Positions 19,597 to 28,694 of a stretch of 64,000 nt of DNA are shown here, piece by piece. The notes beneath the pieces are model-generated. The model made no database searches, was not told the origin of the DNA, and worked only from the letters and a program-made list of their open reading frames with translations. Each line of letters starts with the position of its first letter. The stretch's first letter is position 1. The stretch is taken from NCBI GenBank assembly GCA_963809385.1, contig CAWEJL010000010.1:6566-70565 (forward strand). The letters are read 5' to 3'. Origin of the DNA: JAKAIY01 sp963809385 (GTDB lineage: Bacteria; Chloroflexota; Ktedonobacteria; Ktedonobacterales; JADMIN01). The translations under genes were made by a program, and so were the position numbers.

Positions 19597-20223
19597 ATGG
19601 CGGCAGAGCGGCGAGCGGCACAAGGCGGCGAGCGGCGCCTGCCGGTGATCGTGGGGATTACCGGGTCGAGCGGCGTGGCGCTGGCCGTGCGGACCGTCGA
19701 GGCGCTGGGCGAGTTGGGTATCCCGATGCACATCGTGTACACCCAGGCCTGCCGCCAGGTGTGGCCCGACGAGCTGGGGCGCCAGATCAGCGACGACCTC
19801 GCGGCGTGGAAAGAGCGCTACTCGGCCCGCGTCTTCAATCCCGACGACTTCCGCGCGCCAGCCTCCAGCGGCAGCTTCCGCACGGCGGGGATGATCATCG
19901 TCCCCTGCTCGATGCGCACCGTCTCCGCCATCGCGCACGGCTCATCCAGTAACCTGCTGGAGCGCGCCGCCGATGTGGTTCTCAAGGAGAACCGCCCGCT
20001 GGTGATCGTCCCGCGCGAGACGCCACTCTCGGTGATCCATCTGGAGAACCTGCTGGCGCTGGCGCGGCTCGGCGTGCGCGTCGTCCCGCCGATGCCGCAG
20101 TTCTACCTGCGCCCGCAGACGATGGAGGAGGCGACGGACCTGATGGCCCGACGCGCGCTCTCCGTCCTGGGCTTCGATGAGGCCCTGCCCGACGCCAGCC
20201 GCTGGCGTGGCGATGAAGCGTAG
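19597..20223 (+). CDS. ubiX: UbiX-family flavin prenyltransferase
   Basis: Makes prenylated FMN, the cofactor of UbiD-type decarboxylases, from FMN and dimethylallyl phosphate. The 208-residue protein shows the family's N-terminal GITGSSGVALAVRTVEAL (FMN phosphate binding), MIIVPCSMRTVSAIAHGSSSNLLERAADV (central signature), KENRPLVIVPRETPLS and a C-terminal PMPQFYLRPQT segment. No ubiD is in this window. The start at 19597 follows GAGAGGGAG about eleven bases upstream. The frame is intact and the family call is firm. Confidence 0.93.
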   Translation: MAAERRAAQGGERRLPVIVGITGSSGVALAVRTVEALGELGIPMHIVYTQACRQVWPDELGRQISDDLAAWKERYSARVFNPDDFRAPASSGSFRTAGMIIVPCSMRTVSAIAHGSSSNLLERAADVVLKENRPLVIVPRETPLSVIHLENLLALARLGVRVVPPMPQFYLRPQTMEEATDLMARRALSVLGFDEALPDASRWRGDEA

Positions 20224-20268
20224 GGGCCTCACCCCCTAACCCCCTCTCCCTGCGGAGGCGAGGGGAGG
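20224..20268. repeat. CCTCACCCCC-type dispersed repeat
   Basis: GGGCCTCACCCCCTAACC followed by a CCCTCTCCC/GGGGAGG hairpin. It is one of about seven copies in the window, all between genes (22550, 26641, 27183, 46648, 62385, 62492). This repeat type is common in many GC-rich bacterial genomes. Confidence 0.8.
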
Positions 20269-20287
20269 ACTATTGAGGAGCTAGCAG

Positions 20288-21398
20288 ATGCCCGCGACAC
20301 CGACCAGCGCTGATGAACTGGCTGCCGCCCGGCCCGCGCGCCCGGCGATTGACCTGCGCAGCGACACCGTCACCCAGCCGACGCCCGCCATGCGCGAGGC
20401 GATGGCCCGCGCCGAGGTCGGCGACGATGTCTATGGCGAGGACCCGACGATCAACCGGCTGGAGGATCTGGCGGCGGAGATGCTGGGCAAAGAGGCGGCG
20501 GTGTTCGTCCCCTCCGGCACGATGGGCAACGCCATCGCCATCCTGACTCACTGCCGGCGCGGCGACGAGATCATCATGGGCGACCGCTCACACACCTACC
20601 TCTACGAGGTCGGCGGCGCCGCGCGGCTGAATGGCTCCGCCCACGCGCGTCGTGCCCACGCTGGCCGACGGCACGCTCGACCGCGCGCGGCTGGCCGCCG
20701 CCTTCCTCGGCGATGATGTGCATGAGGCGCGCACCGGGCTGCTCTGCGTCGAGGATACCCACAACATGTGCGGAGGGCGCGTTCTCTCCCCCGCGACACT
20801 GCGCGAGCTGGCCGCTCCGGCTCGCCAGCGCGGCGTCCCCGTCCACATGGATGGCGCACGCGTCTTCAACGCCGCCGTCGCGCTGGGCGTCCCGGCGAGC
20901 GCGCTGGCCGCCGAGGTGGATAGCGTGACGTTCTGCGTCTCGAAGGGGCTGTCGGCCCCCGTCGGCTCGCTGCTGGTCGGCTCGCGCGACTTCATCACCG
21001 AGGCGCGGCGCGGGCGCAAGCTGCTGGGCGGCGGCATGCGCCAGGCGGGGATCATCGCCGCCGCTGGCATCCTCGGCCTGACGGAGATGGTCGAGCGGCT
21101 GGCGGACGACCACGCCAACGCGCGCCGCCTGGCGGAAGGGCTGGCGAACATCCCCGGTATCCAGGTCACGCCAGAGACCGTCGAGACCAACATCTTCTTC
21201 TTCGACGCGCTCGGCCTCGACGGCCAGCCCAACAGCGCGGCCTTCATCGCCGCCGCCGCCGCTGAGGGCGCGCTCTTCTCCACTGGCGACACCGGCGCGA
21301 TCCGCGCCGTCACCCACTACGGCGTCGAGGCGGCGGATATTGACCGCGCGCTCCAGATCGCCGGGCGGGTCATGGCTTCGCGCCAGGGCTGGGCCTGA
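20288..21398 (+). CDS. ltaE: Low-specificity L-threonine aldolase, frameshifted
   Basis: PLP enzyme that cleaves threonine and allo-threonine to glycine and acetaldehyde. The N-terminal part has DLRSDTVTQPTPAMREAM, GDDVYGEDPTINRLE and FVPSGTMGN. After an indel at about 20632-20650 the second part has TLADGTLD, HMDGARVFNA (PLP-contacting Asp), the Schiff-base lysine in VSKGLSAPVGS and GGGMRQAGI. The restored length of about 370 residues is normal. GAGGAG lies seven bases before the start. The stop overlaps the start of kptA (TGATG), so the two are an operon. Confidence 0.9.
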
Positions 21399-21965
21399 TG
21401 GACGAACGGATGATCGTTCGGCGCAGCAGGCTGCTCAGCAAGACGCTGCGCCACCAGCCGTCGCTGGCGGGGCTGACGCTCGGCCCTGGCGGCTGGGTCG
21501 CGGTGGATGACCTGCTGCGCGGACTGAGCGAGCATGCTGGCGCTCACCATCACCCGCGCGGAGCTCGACGAGATCGTGGCGAACAACAATAAACAGCGCT
21601 TCTGCTTACGATGTGACAGGGACGCGCATCCGCGCCAGCCAGGGGCATAGTGTTGAGGTGGACCTGGAGTTGACCGAAACGCGCCGCCGGAGACTGCTCT
21701 ATCATGGCACGGGCGCGCGGACGGTTAACGCGATTCAAAGCGAGGGGCTGCGCAAGATGCGTCGCCATCACGTCCACCTCTCCGCTGACTACGGTACCGC
21801 GCTGAGCGTAGGCGCGCGGCATGGAGAGCCGGTGGTCTTCGAGGTCGCCGCCGCCGCGATGACGCTTGACGGGGTCTCGTTCTATCTCTCCGACAATCCG
21901 TCTGGCTGGTGGAGACTGTGCCTCCGCGCTACCTGACGCTTCTGGTACCCATCGAGGAGGACTGA
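21398..21965 (+). CDS. kptA: RNA 2'-phosphotransferase (KptA/Tpt1), multiple frameshifts
   Basis: Transfers an internal RNA 2'-phosphate to NAD. In eukaryotes it ends tRNA splicing; in bacteria the substrate is unclear. Restored segments are LLSKTLRHQPSLAGLTL, WVAVDDLL, LTITRAELDEIVANNNKQRF, TGTRIRASQGHSVEVDL, YHGTGARTVNAI, GLRKMRRHHVHLSADY, GEPVVFEV, DGVSFYLSDN and VWLVETVPPRYL. The catalytic Arg-His of LRHxP, the Arg of RASQGHS and the Arg of MRRHHVHLS are all present. Three indels are needed, near 21540, 21610 and 21900. The restored stop is TGA at 21963. Nothing suggests an active-site loss, so the breaks are more likely sequence errors than decay. Confidence 0.85.
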
Positions 21966-21990
21966 GCGCGTTTCTGGGCGCCCGGCGCCG

Positions 21991-21996
21991 TATAAT
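21991..21996 (+). promoter_or_regulatory. TATAAT box upstream of roadblock gene
   Basis: A perfect TATAAT 58 bases before the start of the roadblock gene, with a weak -35 (GCGTTT at 17-bp spacing). Confidence 0.5.
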
Positions 21997-22053
21997 GGAC
22001 TCCGACGCGCGCCCGGCGCCGACGAAGACGTCCCCTACCCAAGAGGATGCGGC

Positions 22054-22548
22054 ATGGAACAACTCACCAATCTCGTGGTGTCCGAGACGGAGCTTGAGCA
22101 TATCGCCCGCATTCTGGGGCGGCTGAATACCGACACCAGCGCTACTCACACCATCCTGCTCGACAAGAGCGGGCAGGTCATCGCCGCGCATGGCGATCCC
22201 AGCGAGCGTGATCTCATGGCGCTCGGCGCGCTGCTGGCTGGGGCGTTCTCGTCCTCACGCCAGGTGGCCGAGATTCTCGGCGAGCGGGACTTTCGCTCCA
22301 TCCTCCAGCAGGGTGTGCAGGAGAGCATTCTCACCAACCTGATCGGCGATCACTGGCTGCTGGTCGTCATCTTCGAGAAGCAGACCCACGTCGGGCTGGT
22401 CAAGATCCTGGCGCGCAAGGCCTGCGAAGAGATGGAGCGCGTGCTGGACCGCGTGCGACAGGGCGGCGGGCAGGCGCGGCAGCAGGTGGTGGACGTGCGC
22501 TTCCGCAGCGAGGTCGAGGATACCATAGACCTGCTCTTCAAAGACTGA
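22054..22548 (+). CDS. Roadblock/LC7 domain protein (MglB-like)
   Basis: 164 residues. The central fold reads HTILLDKSGQVIAAHGDPSERDLMALGALLAGAFSSSRQVAEIL, then LVVIFEKQTHVGLVKILARKACEEMERVL, which is the roadblock/LC7 pattern of MglB-type regulators of small GTPases. A MglA-family GTPase follows after 119 bases, so this protein is its probable GTPase-activating or scaffold partner. The C-terminal extension (residues about 130-164) is Arg/Gln-rich. The frame is intact. Confidence 0.88.
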   Translation: MEQLTNLVVSETELEHIARILGRLNTDTSATHTILLDKSGQVIAAHGDPSERDLMALGALLAGAFSSSRQVAEILGERDFRSILQQGVQESILTNLIGDHWLLVVIFEKQTHVGLVKILARKACEEMERVLDRVRQGGGQARQQVVDVRFRSEVEDTIDLLFKD

Positions 22549-22549
22549 C

Positions 22550-22594
22550 GGGCCTCACCCCCCGGCCCCCTCTCCCGTGGGGAGAGGGGGAGAC
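22550..22594. repeat. CCTCACCCCC-type dispersed repeat
   Basis: GGGCCTCACCCCCCGGCC plus a CCCTCTCCC/GGGAGAGGG hairpin between the roadblock and MglA genes. It could also act as a weak attenuator between them. Confidence 0.8.
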
Positions 22595-22667
22595 GTGGCA
22601 GGCGAGTGTTTGCTCGATTGTGATGGATTTTGTTCTAGGCGACAGGGAATGTGGGAGTGAGCGGCGC

Positions 22668-23244
22668 ATGGCCCTGATCAATGTCGCCAAGCGCGAGATC
22701 CAGTGCAAGATCGTCTATTACGGCACGGGTTTCTGCGGCAAGACCACCAATCTGCAATACATCCACGCCCACGCGCCACGGCCCGCGCGCGGTGATCTGC
22801 TCTCGATCGCCACCGAGAGCGAGCGCACACTCTTCTTCGACTTCCTGCCGCTCGACTTAGGCCAGATACACGGCTTCCGCGTGCGCTTCGCGCTCTACAC
22901 GGTGCCGGGTCAGGTGCTCTACGAGCGCACACGCGTCGCTGTGCTCAACGGTGTGGACGGCATCGTCTTCGTGGCTGACTCCTCGCCGGACAAGCTGGAG
23001 GAGAACTTCCAGAACCTGCTGGAGTTGGAAATGAACATGCGACGAATGGGCCGCGACCTCGGCTCGTTCCCGTTCGTCATGCAGTGGAACAAGCGCGACT
23101 TGCCCGGCGCTGTGCCAGCTCCCGACGCTCGATCGCTACCTGAATCGCCGCCGCGTCCAGGCCTACCCAGCGTCGGCGCTCACTGGTGAGGGCGTCTTCC
23201 CGACCCTGCGCGCGATCTGCAAGTCCGTCATGGCGGGGCTGTAA
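22668..23244 (+). CDS. mglA: MglA-family small GTPase, frameshifted
   Basis: Ras-like bacterial GTPase that sets cell polarity and drives gliding or pilus switching in other phyla. Motifs: P-loop GTGFCGKTTN, FDFLPLDLG, switch II TVPGQVLYERTR (the MglA form in place of DxxGQ) and NKRDLP. One indel at about 23105-23125 moves the C-terminus to the next frame, which reads TLDRYLNRRRVQAYPASALTGEGVF in pieces and ends with TAA at 23242. The restored length of about 192 residues is normal. The start at 22668 follows GGGAG. The upstream roadblock protein is its likely regulator. Confidence 0.9.
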
Positions 23245-23266
23245 GATCGCGGCTCTCAAGCCCAAC

Positions 23267-23347
23267 CGTTCGTGCGCCGGCCATTCATGGCCGCGTGCAA
23301 CCCGCCCGGCCTTGAAAGGCCGGGGCACGGAACGACAGGCCATTCAT
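23267..23347. repeat. Dispersed palindromic repeat cluster (inverted copy)
   Basis: Carries GGCCATTCATGGCC and CCGGCCTTGAAAGGCCGG, the reverse-complement arrangement of the cluster at 19485-19578, just before purH. Confidence 0.75.
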
Positions 23348-23379
23348 AATTCGCGACCAAAGCATAGAGGAGCGAGCGT

Positions 23380-25009
23380 ATGCGCGCCATCATCAGCGTG
23401 GACGACAAGCGGGGCGTGGCCGATTTCGCCGCCGGGCTGAGCCGCCTGGGCGTGGAGATCTTCTCCACCGGCAAGACGCTGACCGTCCTGGCGGCGGCGG
23501 GCGTATCCGCGCGCTCGATCTCCGACCTGACAGGCTTCCCGGAGATTCTCGGCGGGCGCGTCAAGACGCTGCACCCCGGCGTGCACGCGGGCATCCTGGC
23601 GCGGCGCGATGAGCCCGCCCACATGGAGGAGCTAGCCAGCCACAACCTCCAGACGATTGACCTGGTGGTCTGCAATCTCTACCCCTTCACCGCGACGGTC
23701 GCCCAGCCCGGCGTGACGCTGGAGGAGGCTATCGAGAAGATCGACATTGGCGGAGTGACGCTGCTGCGCGCCGCCGCCAAGAACTTCGCCTCGGTCGCCG
23801 CCGTCTCGCGTCCGGAGGACTACGGCGACGTGCTGGAAGAGCTGGAGGCGATGAAATCGCTCAGCCTGGAGACGCGCAGCCGCCTGGCGCTGACCGCCTT
23901 CCAGACCACCGCGCTCTACGACACCGCCATCGCGGACTACCTGCGCCGCCAGGCGGGTGGCGAGCCGTTCCCGGAGCAGACCACGCTCGGATTACGCAGG
24001 CTGCGCTCGCTGCGCTACGGCGAGAACCCTCACCAGGCGGCGGCGCTCTACGGCTGGGCTGGCACGTCGGGCGGGCTGGACGAGCACGCCGATGAGACGC
24101 CCGCCGGGCAGATCGGCGCTTCGCCCGCGGCGGCTACGGTGGCGGGATCGCGGCTGCTGCATGGCAAAGAGCTGAGCTACAACAACCTGCTCGATCTCGA
24201 CGCCGCGCTGGCCGCCGCCGCCAGCTTCACACCGCCCACCACGGTCATCATCAAGCACACCAACCCCTGCGGCCTGGCCTGCGGCGACACGCTCGTCCAG
24301 AGCTACTCCCGCGCCCATGCTGGCGACCCCGTCTCGGCCTACGGCGGCGTGATCGGCTTCAACCGCGAGGTGGATGAGGAGACGGCGCGCGAGGTCTCGC
24401 AACTGTTCTACGAGTGCGTCGTCGCGCCTCGCCTACAGCCCCGAGGCGTTCGCCATCCTGACCCAGAGGAAAAATATCCGCCTGCTGGCCACCGGCGCGC
24501 CCATCGCCCCCGCGACGCCCGCCTCGCTGGCTCTCAGCGCCCGCGACCTCAGCCGCATGGACGTGCGCCGCATCAGCGGCGGGCTGCTGATCCAGACCGC
24601 CGACATCGTGGGTGACATGGACATCGAGCGGCGCGTCGTCACCGAGCGCGAGCCCACGCTGGAGGAGGTGACCGACCTGCTCTTCGCCTGGAAGGCCGTG
24701 CGCCACGTCAAGTCCAACGCCATCACGCTGGCCAAGAATCTGATGCTGGTCGGCGCGGGCGCGGGCCAGATGAGCCGCGTCTACAGCGTGCAGATCGCCA
24801 TCGAGCGCGCGGGCGACCGGGCGCGCGGCTCCGTCCTCGCCTCCGACGCCTACTTCCCCTTCGACGACGGCGTGGAGGTCGCCGCCAAGGCCGGCATCAC
24901 CGCCATCATCCAGCCCGGCGGCTCCAAACGCGACGACGACTCGATCAAGATGGCCAACAAATACGGCATCGCCATGCTCTTCACCGGCCAGCGCCACTTC
25001 CGGCACTAA
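23380..25009 (+). CDS. purH: Bifunctional AICAR formyltransferase / IMP cyclohydrolase, frameshifted
   Basis: Catalyses the last two steps of purine synthesis. The N-terminal IMP cyclohydrolase part shows ISVDDKRGVADFA, FSTGKT, GRVKTLHPGVHAGILARR and KIDIGGVTLLRAAAKNF. The AICAR formyltransferase part shows LRYGENPHQAA, LHGKELSYNNLLDLDAA, IKHTNPCGLACG and SAYGGVIGFN. An indel at about 24425-24435 moves the rest to another frame, which has KAVRHVKSNAI, GAGQMSRV, SDAYFPFDDGV and a terminal GQRHFRH. The restored length of about 543 residues is typical. Because purH is usually essential for prototrophy and every motif is intact, this break is a strong sign of sequence error. Confidence 0.93.
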
Positions 25010-25036
25010 CCAGCGTATCCGGCAAATTCGGCTTAT

Positions 25037-25074
25037 CCCCTGAAGCGTCTCCTCTCACTGAGGCGCTTCAGGGG
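25037..25074 (+). terminator. Hairpin after purH
   Basis: Bases 25037-25050 pair with 25061-25074 (14 bp with one G-U) around a ten-base loop. The following sequence TCGTCAGTA is only weakly U-rich. Confidence 0.6.
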
Positions 25075-25199
25075 TCGTCAGTACGACTGCGAGCAATCAC
25101 AGCGGGCGCGTAGTGGAACGGGCGCAGAGGGTCCAGGCGGCGCTGGCGGTCTCAGACGCCGGGAAACATGAGCGCTTGATTGACATCGTCCCCACCGCG

Positions 25200-25235
25200 T
25201 TGTTTACTGCTACAGTTGTGTTATGTAAACCACAA
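25200..25235. promoter_or_regulatory. Possible operator upstream of DUF998-like gene
   Basis: TTGTTTAC and its imperfect inverted copy GTAAACCACAA face each other across about 17 bases, 30-65 bases before the gene start. It resembles a dimeric-repressor site. No regulator gene lies next to it. Confidence 0.35.
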
Positions 25236-25266
25236 GTGAGCGGTACACCGGAGGCGGACACGTTTC

Positions 25267-26061
25267 ATGGCTGAGCTAGACCCCGTTGTTGCTCGTGAGC
25301 CTGCCAAAGAGGCGCAAGCGCGCCGGCATTGGCGGCTCTTTGGTTTCGTAGCCGCTATCTGTGCGCTCTTTGTGGTTCTGACGACGCTGGCGATGTTCGT
25401 GTATCCGGGCGGTACGTTCCCTAACCCGGGGACACACGGCTATCAATTCTTCATCAACTATTTTAGCGATCTAGGACAGACGCGCACGCAGTCTGGCGCC
25501 AGTAACTACCCCTCCATGCTGCTGTTCGCTTCCGCTGTGACGCTCGTCGGTGTCGCGCTGGTCGCGTTCTTCCGGGCGTTCTCCGCATTCTTCAAGATGA
25601 AAGCGACAGTCCCTTCGGCGCTCCGGCTAAACAAGATCGCGACGAGGTTCGGCACAGCGTCAGCGGTCTGCTTCATCGGCCTGGCCGCAGTCCCTGAAAA
25701 TATCTTCGCCGCTGGCCACTTCCTGTTTGTCCAGGGCGCATTCGACTTCCTGTTGGTGGCCATCGTCCTGGAAATCGTGGCGCTCCGCCGGACACCCGGC
25801 ATCTCCTCGTGGCTCACCATCGTCAATGGAGCGTTCGTCGCAGTCCTCTTTGGCTATATCATGCTGATGATGTTTGGGCCATCGTCGAAGACGCTGATTG
25901 GCGACCAGATCAACGCTGTTGGCCAGAAGTTCATCGTCTATGTCGCTATCGCCACCATCTTTGCCCAGGCGCTGATTGTGAGAGCACATCTGCCACGGCC
26001 GGCGCCCGCAGTCGCAACGCGCTCGCCGCTCGCCCTTCGACGCGGACGCCCGCTGCGCTAA
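25267..26061 (+). CDS. DUF998-like integral membrane protein
   Basis: 264 residues with about six membrane segments (for example FGFVAAICALFVVLTTLAMFVY, FASAVTLVGVALVAFF, FDFLLVAIVLEIVAL). The loop motif INYFSDLGQTRT after the first segment is the hallmark of DUF998-type proteins, whose function is unknown. The start at 25267 has GGAGG about ten bases upstream. The C-terminal tail is basic. The frame is intact, and the gene stands alone. Confidence 0.75.
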   Translation: MAELDPVVAREPAKEAQARRHWRLFGFVAAICALFVVLTTLAMFVYPGGTFPNPGTHGYQFFINYFSDLGQTRTQSGASNYPSMLLFASAVTLVGVALVAFFRAFSAFFKMKATVPSALRLNKIATRFGTASAVCFIGLAAVPENIFAAGHFLFVQGAFDFLLVAIVLEIVALRRTPGISSWLTIVNGAFVAVLFGYIMLMMFGPSSKTLIGDQINAVGQKFIVYVAIATIFAQALIVRAHLPRPAPAVATRSPLALRRGRPLR

Positions 26062-26176
26062 GGCTCCTGCCGCCACGCGAATCGGGCGCGCCCCCCTCTT
26101 CGCCCTGCGCTCCACGTTCAACCTCACCACCACTGCGGGCGGGCAGGGCGAGGGCAAAATTATGCGCCCGCCGGGG

Positions 26177-26548
26177 TCATTCGCCGGAAATGTCGGGCCG
26201 CAGGGCGACGGCGTCACGCAGGTAGACGTGGGCGATCTCGGCGGCGGAGCGGTCGGTGTTGACCAGCGCTAGCACGCGGATGCAATGGCGCACGGTCGCG
26301 GTGGGCACGGGGATCTCGCGCGCGCAGAGCAGCGCCGCTTCGGTCCAGCCCAGTTGGCGCGCGGCCATGGCGGGAAACTCGGCGTTGAGGTCGTCGGTGA
26401 CGGTAAAGAAGGCGGCGGCGATGTCCTCCGGCGCGAACTGGTTGCGCTCGACAATGCGCTCCAGCAGCTCGCGCGTGGCGGAGAGGATGGCCTCGCGGTC
26501 GTTGCCGCTCGCGGTCGTGGCGCCGCGTATACCCCGGCAGGCTGTCAT
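26177..26548 (-). CDS. aroH: Chorismate mutase, AroH type
   Basis: A monofunctional AroH-fold chorismate mutase of about 123 residues, converting chorismate to prephenate. Signatures include CRGIRGATT at the N-terminus (active-site Arg), FFTVTDDLNAEFPAMAARQLGW, and CAREIPVPTATVRHCIRVL with the Cys-Ala-x-Glu and Arg residues of the active site. ATG at 26548 was chosen; a GTG three codons upstream is possible. It supplies the substrate of the tyrA product found at 3.1-4.05 kb. Confidence 0.9.
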   Translation of the reverse strand: MTACRGIRGATTASGNDREAILSATRELLERIVERNQFAPEDIAAAFFTVTDDLNAEFPAMAARQLGWTEAALLCAREIPVPTATVRHCIRVLALVNTDRSAAEIAHVYLRDAVALRPDISGE

Positions 26549-26640
26549 ACGCGCCACTCGCTCAAAGCTGCCATTCTCTCTCCCATTGTGCTTTCAATTC
26601 GTGAGGAATCCACTGCGGCGGCGCTTGCCCGCTCGCATCG

Positions 26641-26683
26641 CCACCCCCTCGCCCCGCAGGGAGAGGGGGCAGGGGGTGAGGCC
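26641..26683. repeat. CCTCACCCCC-type dispersed repeat (reverse copy)
   Basis: GGGGGTGAGG end with GCAGGGAGAGGGGG hairpin arm; reverse orientation of the copies at 20224 and 22550. Confidence 0.8.
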
Positions 26684-26695
26684 TCCCCACGCCCA

Positions 26696-27112
26696 CTATA
26701 GCCCGCCGCCCGTCATCAGGGCGCGCACGGCGGCGCCGATCACCGCGACAATCGCGATCACCATGATGATCAGGTCACGGCGGACGTTCTTCTGGTCACT
26801 ATAGACGTAGGCCACCGGGATGGCAAGCAGCACAATGCCGCCATAGACGAAATGCAGCGCATCGTCTGGATGCGGGCCTGTCAGGAAGAGCAGGCCACCG
26901 AACGCCGCCTGGATGACGCCCATCCCAGCCGTCACCCACATCAGAACGCGGAAGATGCGGGTGAAACGCGGTATGGCGCCGGACGCTGGCGCGTCGGCGT
27001 TACCCAGTCCGCGCCGCAGGACGAGCAGCGTTATGCCAGCGATCAGCGTCAGACCGCCCGCCGCGAGGATCAGGGGAACCATCAGGAAATGCAGGTCACG
27101 AAGCGCTTGCAC
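26696..27112 (-). CDS. Four-helix integral membrane protein, unknown function
   Basis: 138 residues with four membrane segments: FLMVPLILAAGGLTLIAGITLLVL, VLMWVTAGMGVIQAAFGGLLFL, FVYGGIVLLAIPVAYVY and LIIMVIAIVAVIGAAVRAL (written in part). HFVYGG and DQKNVRRD are the only distinct loops. I do not recognise a named family. It is flanked by two CCTCACCCCC-type repeats. Confidence 0.7.
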   Translation of the reverse strand: MQALRDLHFLMVPLILAAGGLTLIAGITLLVLRRGLGNADAPASGAIPRFTRIFRVLMWVTAGMGVIQAAFGGLLFLTGPHPDDALHFVYGGIVLLAIPVAYVYSDQKNVRRDLIIMVIAIVAVIGAAVRALMTGGGL

Positions 27113-27182
27113 GAATAAAGCCCTCCAGAGGAATAGTTTCGCGAGCGCTCACCGACGCCAGTCGTGCCGGTGAGGTTATGCG

Positions 27183-27222
27183 ACACCCCTTCTCCCCGTG
27201 GGAGAGGGGGCAGGGGGTGAGG
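27183..27222. repeat. CCTCACCCCC-type dispersed repeat (reverse copy)
   Basis: GGGAGAGGGGGCAGGGGGTGAGG preceded by its hairpin arm; lies three bases beyond the stop of the acyl-CoA dehydrogenase gene and may double as its terminator. Confidence 0.8.
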
Positions 27223-27225
27223 TCG

Positions 27226-28410
27226 CTACCGCGAGAAGGCTTGCAGGCCAGTGATCTCGCGCCCGACGATCAACGACTGCACCGTGTCGGTGCCCTCGTA
27301 GGTGTAGACCGCCTCCATATCGGCGAAGTGCCGCGCGACGGTATGCTCCAGCAGGATGCCGTTGCCGCCGAGAATCTCGCGCGCCTCCGCCACGACCTCG
27401 CGAGAGCGGCGCGCGGTCTGCATCTTGGCCAGCGACGCCATGCCGTCAGTCATCTTGCCCTGCTCTAGTAGCTGGCTGAGGCGGTAGCAGAGCAGTTGCA
27501 TGCTGGTGATCTCCGCCAGCATCTTCGCCAGCTTGTTCTGGATCAACTGGAACGCCGCCAGCTTCTTGCCGAACTGTGTCCGCTGCTGCACGTAGGCCAG
27601 CGCAGCCTCATAGGAGGCGATGGCGTGGCCGATGGCCTCCCAGGCGACGCCGTAGCGCGTGGCGGTCAGCACGCGAGTGGTGTCCTTGAAGCTGTTCGAG
27701 CCAGCCAGCCGGTTCGCCGCTGGCACGCGCACGCCGCGCAGGGTGATCTCCGCCTGCCAGACGGCGCGCTTGGCGATCTTGCCGGTGATGATCTCCGTCT
27801 CGAAGCCCGGCGTCCCCTTCTCGACCAGGAAGCCGCCGACATTGCCGTCATCGTCGCGCGCCCAGACAATCACCACATCGGCGAAGGAGGCGTTGCCGAT
27901 CCACTTCTTCGCGCCGTCCAGCACGTACTCGTCGCCGTCGCGGTGGGCGCGCGTCTCCAGCGCGACGGCGTCGGAGCCGTGGTCCGGCTCGGTCAGCGCG
28001 AACGCGCCGATCTTCTCCAGCCGCGCCATCGCCGGGAGCCAGCGCTGCTTCTGCTCCTCTGAGCCGAGGATCGCAATGCTCGACATCGCCAGCCCTGAAT
28101 GCACGCCGAAGAAGGTCGCGAAGCTGCCGTCGCCGCGCGCCATCTCCATCGCCACCAGCCCGGAGGCGACGTGGCTCATACCGGGGCAGCCGTAGCCCTG
28201 GATCGAGCCGCCGAGAATGCCCGTCTCCGCCAGCTTGGGAACCAGCGCGAACGGGAACTCCGCGCGGTCCCAATACTCCGCCGCGACCGGGATCACCTCG
28301 CGCTCGCAGAAGGCCCGCGCCTTGTCGCGAAATGCGCGCTCCTCGTCGGTCAGCATCTCGTCGAGCAGGTAAAAATCAGCGCCCACACGCGGCGAAACGC
28401 CAGCGGCCAT
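27226..28410 (-). CDS. Acyl-CoA dehydrogenase, glutaryl-CoA dehydrogenase-like
   Basis: FAD enzyme of 394 residues that oxidises and, if a true glutaryl-CoA dehydrogenase, decarboxylates glutaryl-CoA to crotonyl-CoA (lysine and tryptophan catabolism). Domain order: helical N-terminus (MLTDEERAFRDKARAFCEREV), GYGCPGMSHVASGLVAMEMAR, FAD-binding FALTEPDHGSDAVALETRA and KKWIGNASFADV, and a C-terminal helical domain with RTQFGKKLAAFQLIQNKLAKM and GNGILLEHTVARHFADME. The catalytic Glu is in TYEGT, and the tail QSLIVGREITGLQAF is glutaryl-CoA-dehydrogenase-like. The start at 28410 follows AAAGGA at eight bases; the frame upstream has no homology. The specificity is an inference. Confidence 0.88.
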   Translation of the reverse strand: MAAGVSPRVGADFYLLDEMLTDEERAFRDKARAFCEREVIPVAAEYWDRAEFPFALVPKLAETGILGGSIQGYGCPGMSHVASGLVAMEMARGDGSFATFFGVHSGLAMSSIAILGSEEQKQRWLPAMARLEKIGAFALTEPDHGSDAVALETRAHRDGDEYVLDGAKKWIGNASFADVVIVWARDDDGNVGGFLVEKGTPGFETEIITGKIAKRAVWQAEITLRGVRVPAANRLAGSNSFKDTTRVLTATRYGVAWEAIGHAIASYEAALAYVQQRTQFGKKLAAFQLIQNKLAKMLAEITSMQLLCYRLSQLLEQGKMTDGMASLAKMQTARRSREVVAEAREILGGNGILLEHTVARHFADMEAVYTYEGTDTVQSLIVGREITGLQAFSR

Positions 28411-28605
28411 CACCTGTATCCTTTCGCTCGCCTCCGCGAGGCGCGTTATCAGCGGACTTCCGGCGCGACAGCCAGCGCGCCGCATGCATTGTACCGCGCC
28501 ACCCCGCCCGCCACGCAACATAGCTGGGGACAAGGGGCGGCTCGTGATAGGCATGTGTCCATAGTCGCGAGAACATCGTTTCCATTTATACAGCAGGCAA
28601 GACAC

Positions 28606-28634
28606 TTGAGATATTTCACCCCTCGGGATAGAGT
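28606..28634 (+). promoter_or_regulatory. Possible promoter for the helicase gene
   Basis: TTGAGA (28606-28611) and TAGAGT (28629-28634) at 17-bp spacing, about 60 bases before the helicase start, in a comparatively AT-rich stretch. Confidence 0.4.
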
Positions 28635-28694
28635 ATTAAAGCAATCTGCACATTCAGAATACCCGAGACGCTGTTCAAATCGAGAGGAGCGACC

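Noticed and set aside
21540..21620. Possible selenocysteine or recoding site in kptA
   Set aside because: The TGA here (after the frame break) is not at a conserved Cys position; simple indels restore the family motifs.
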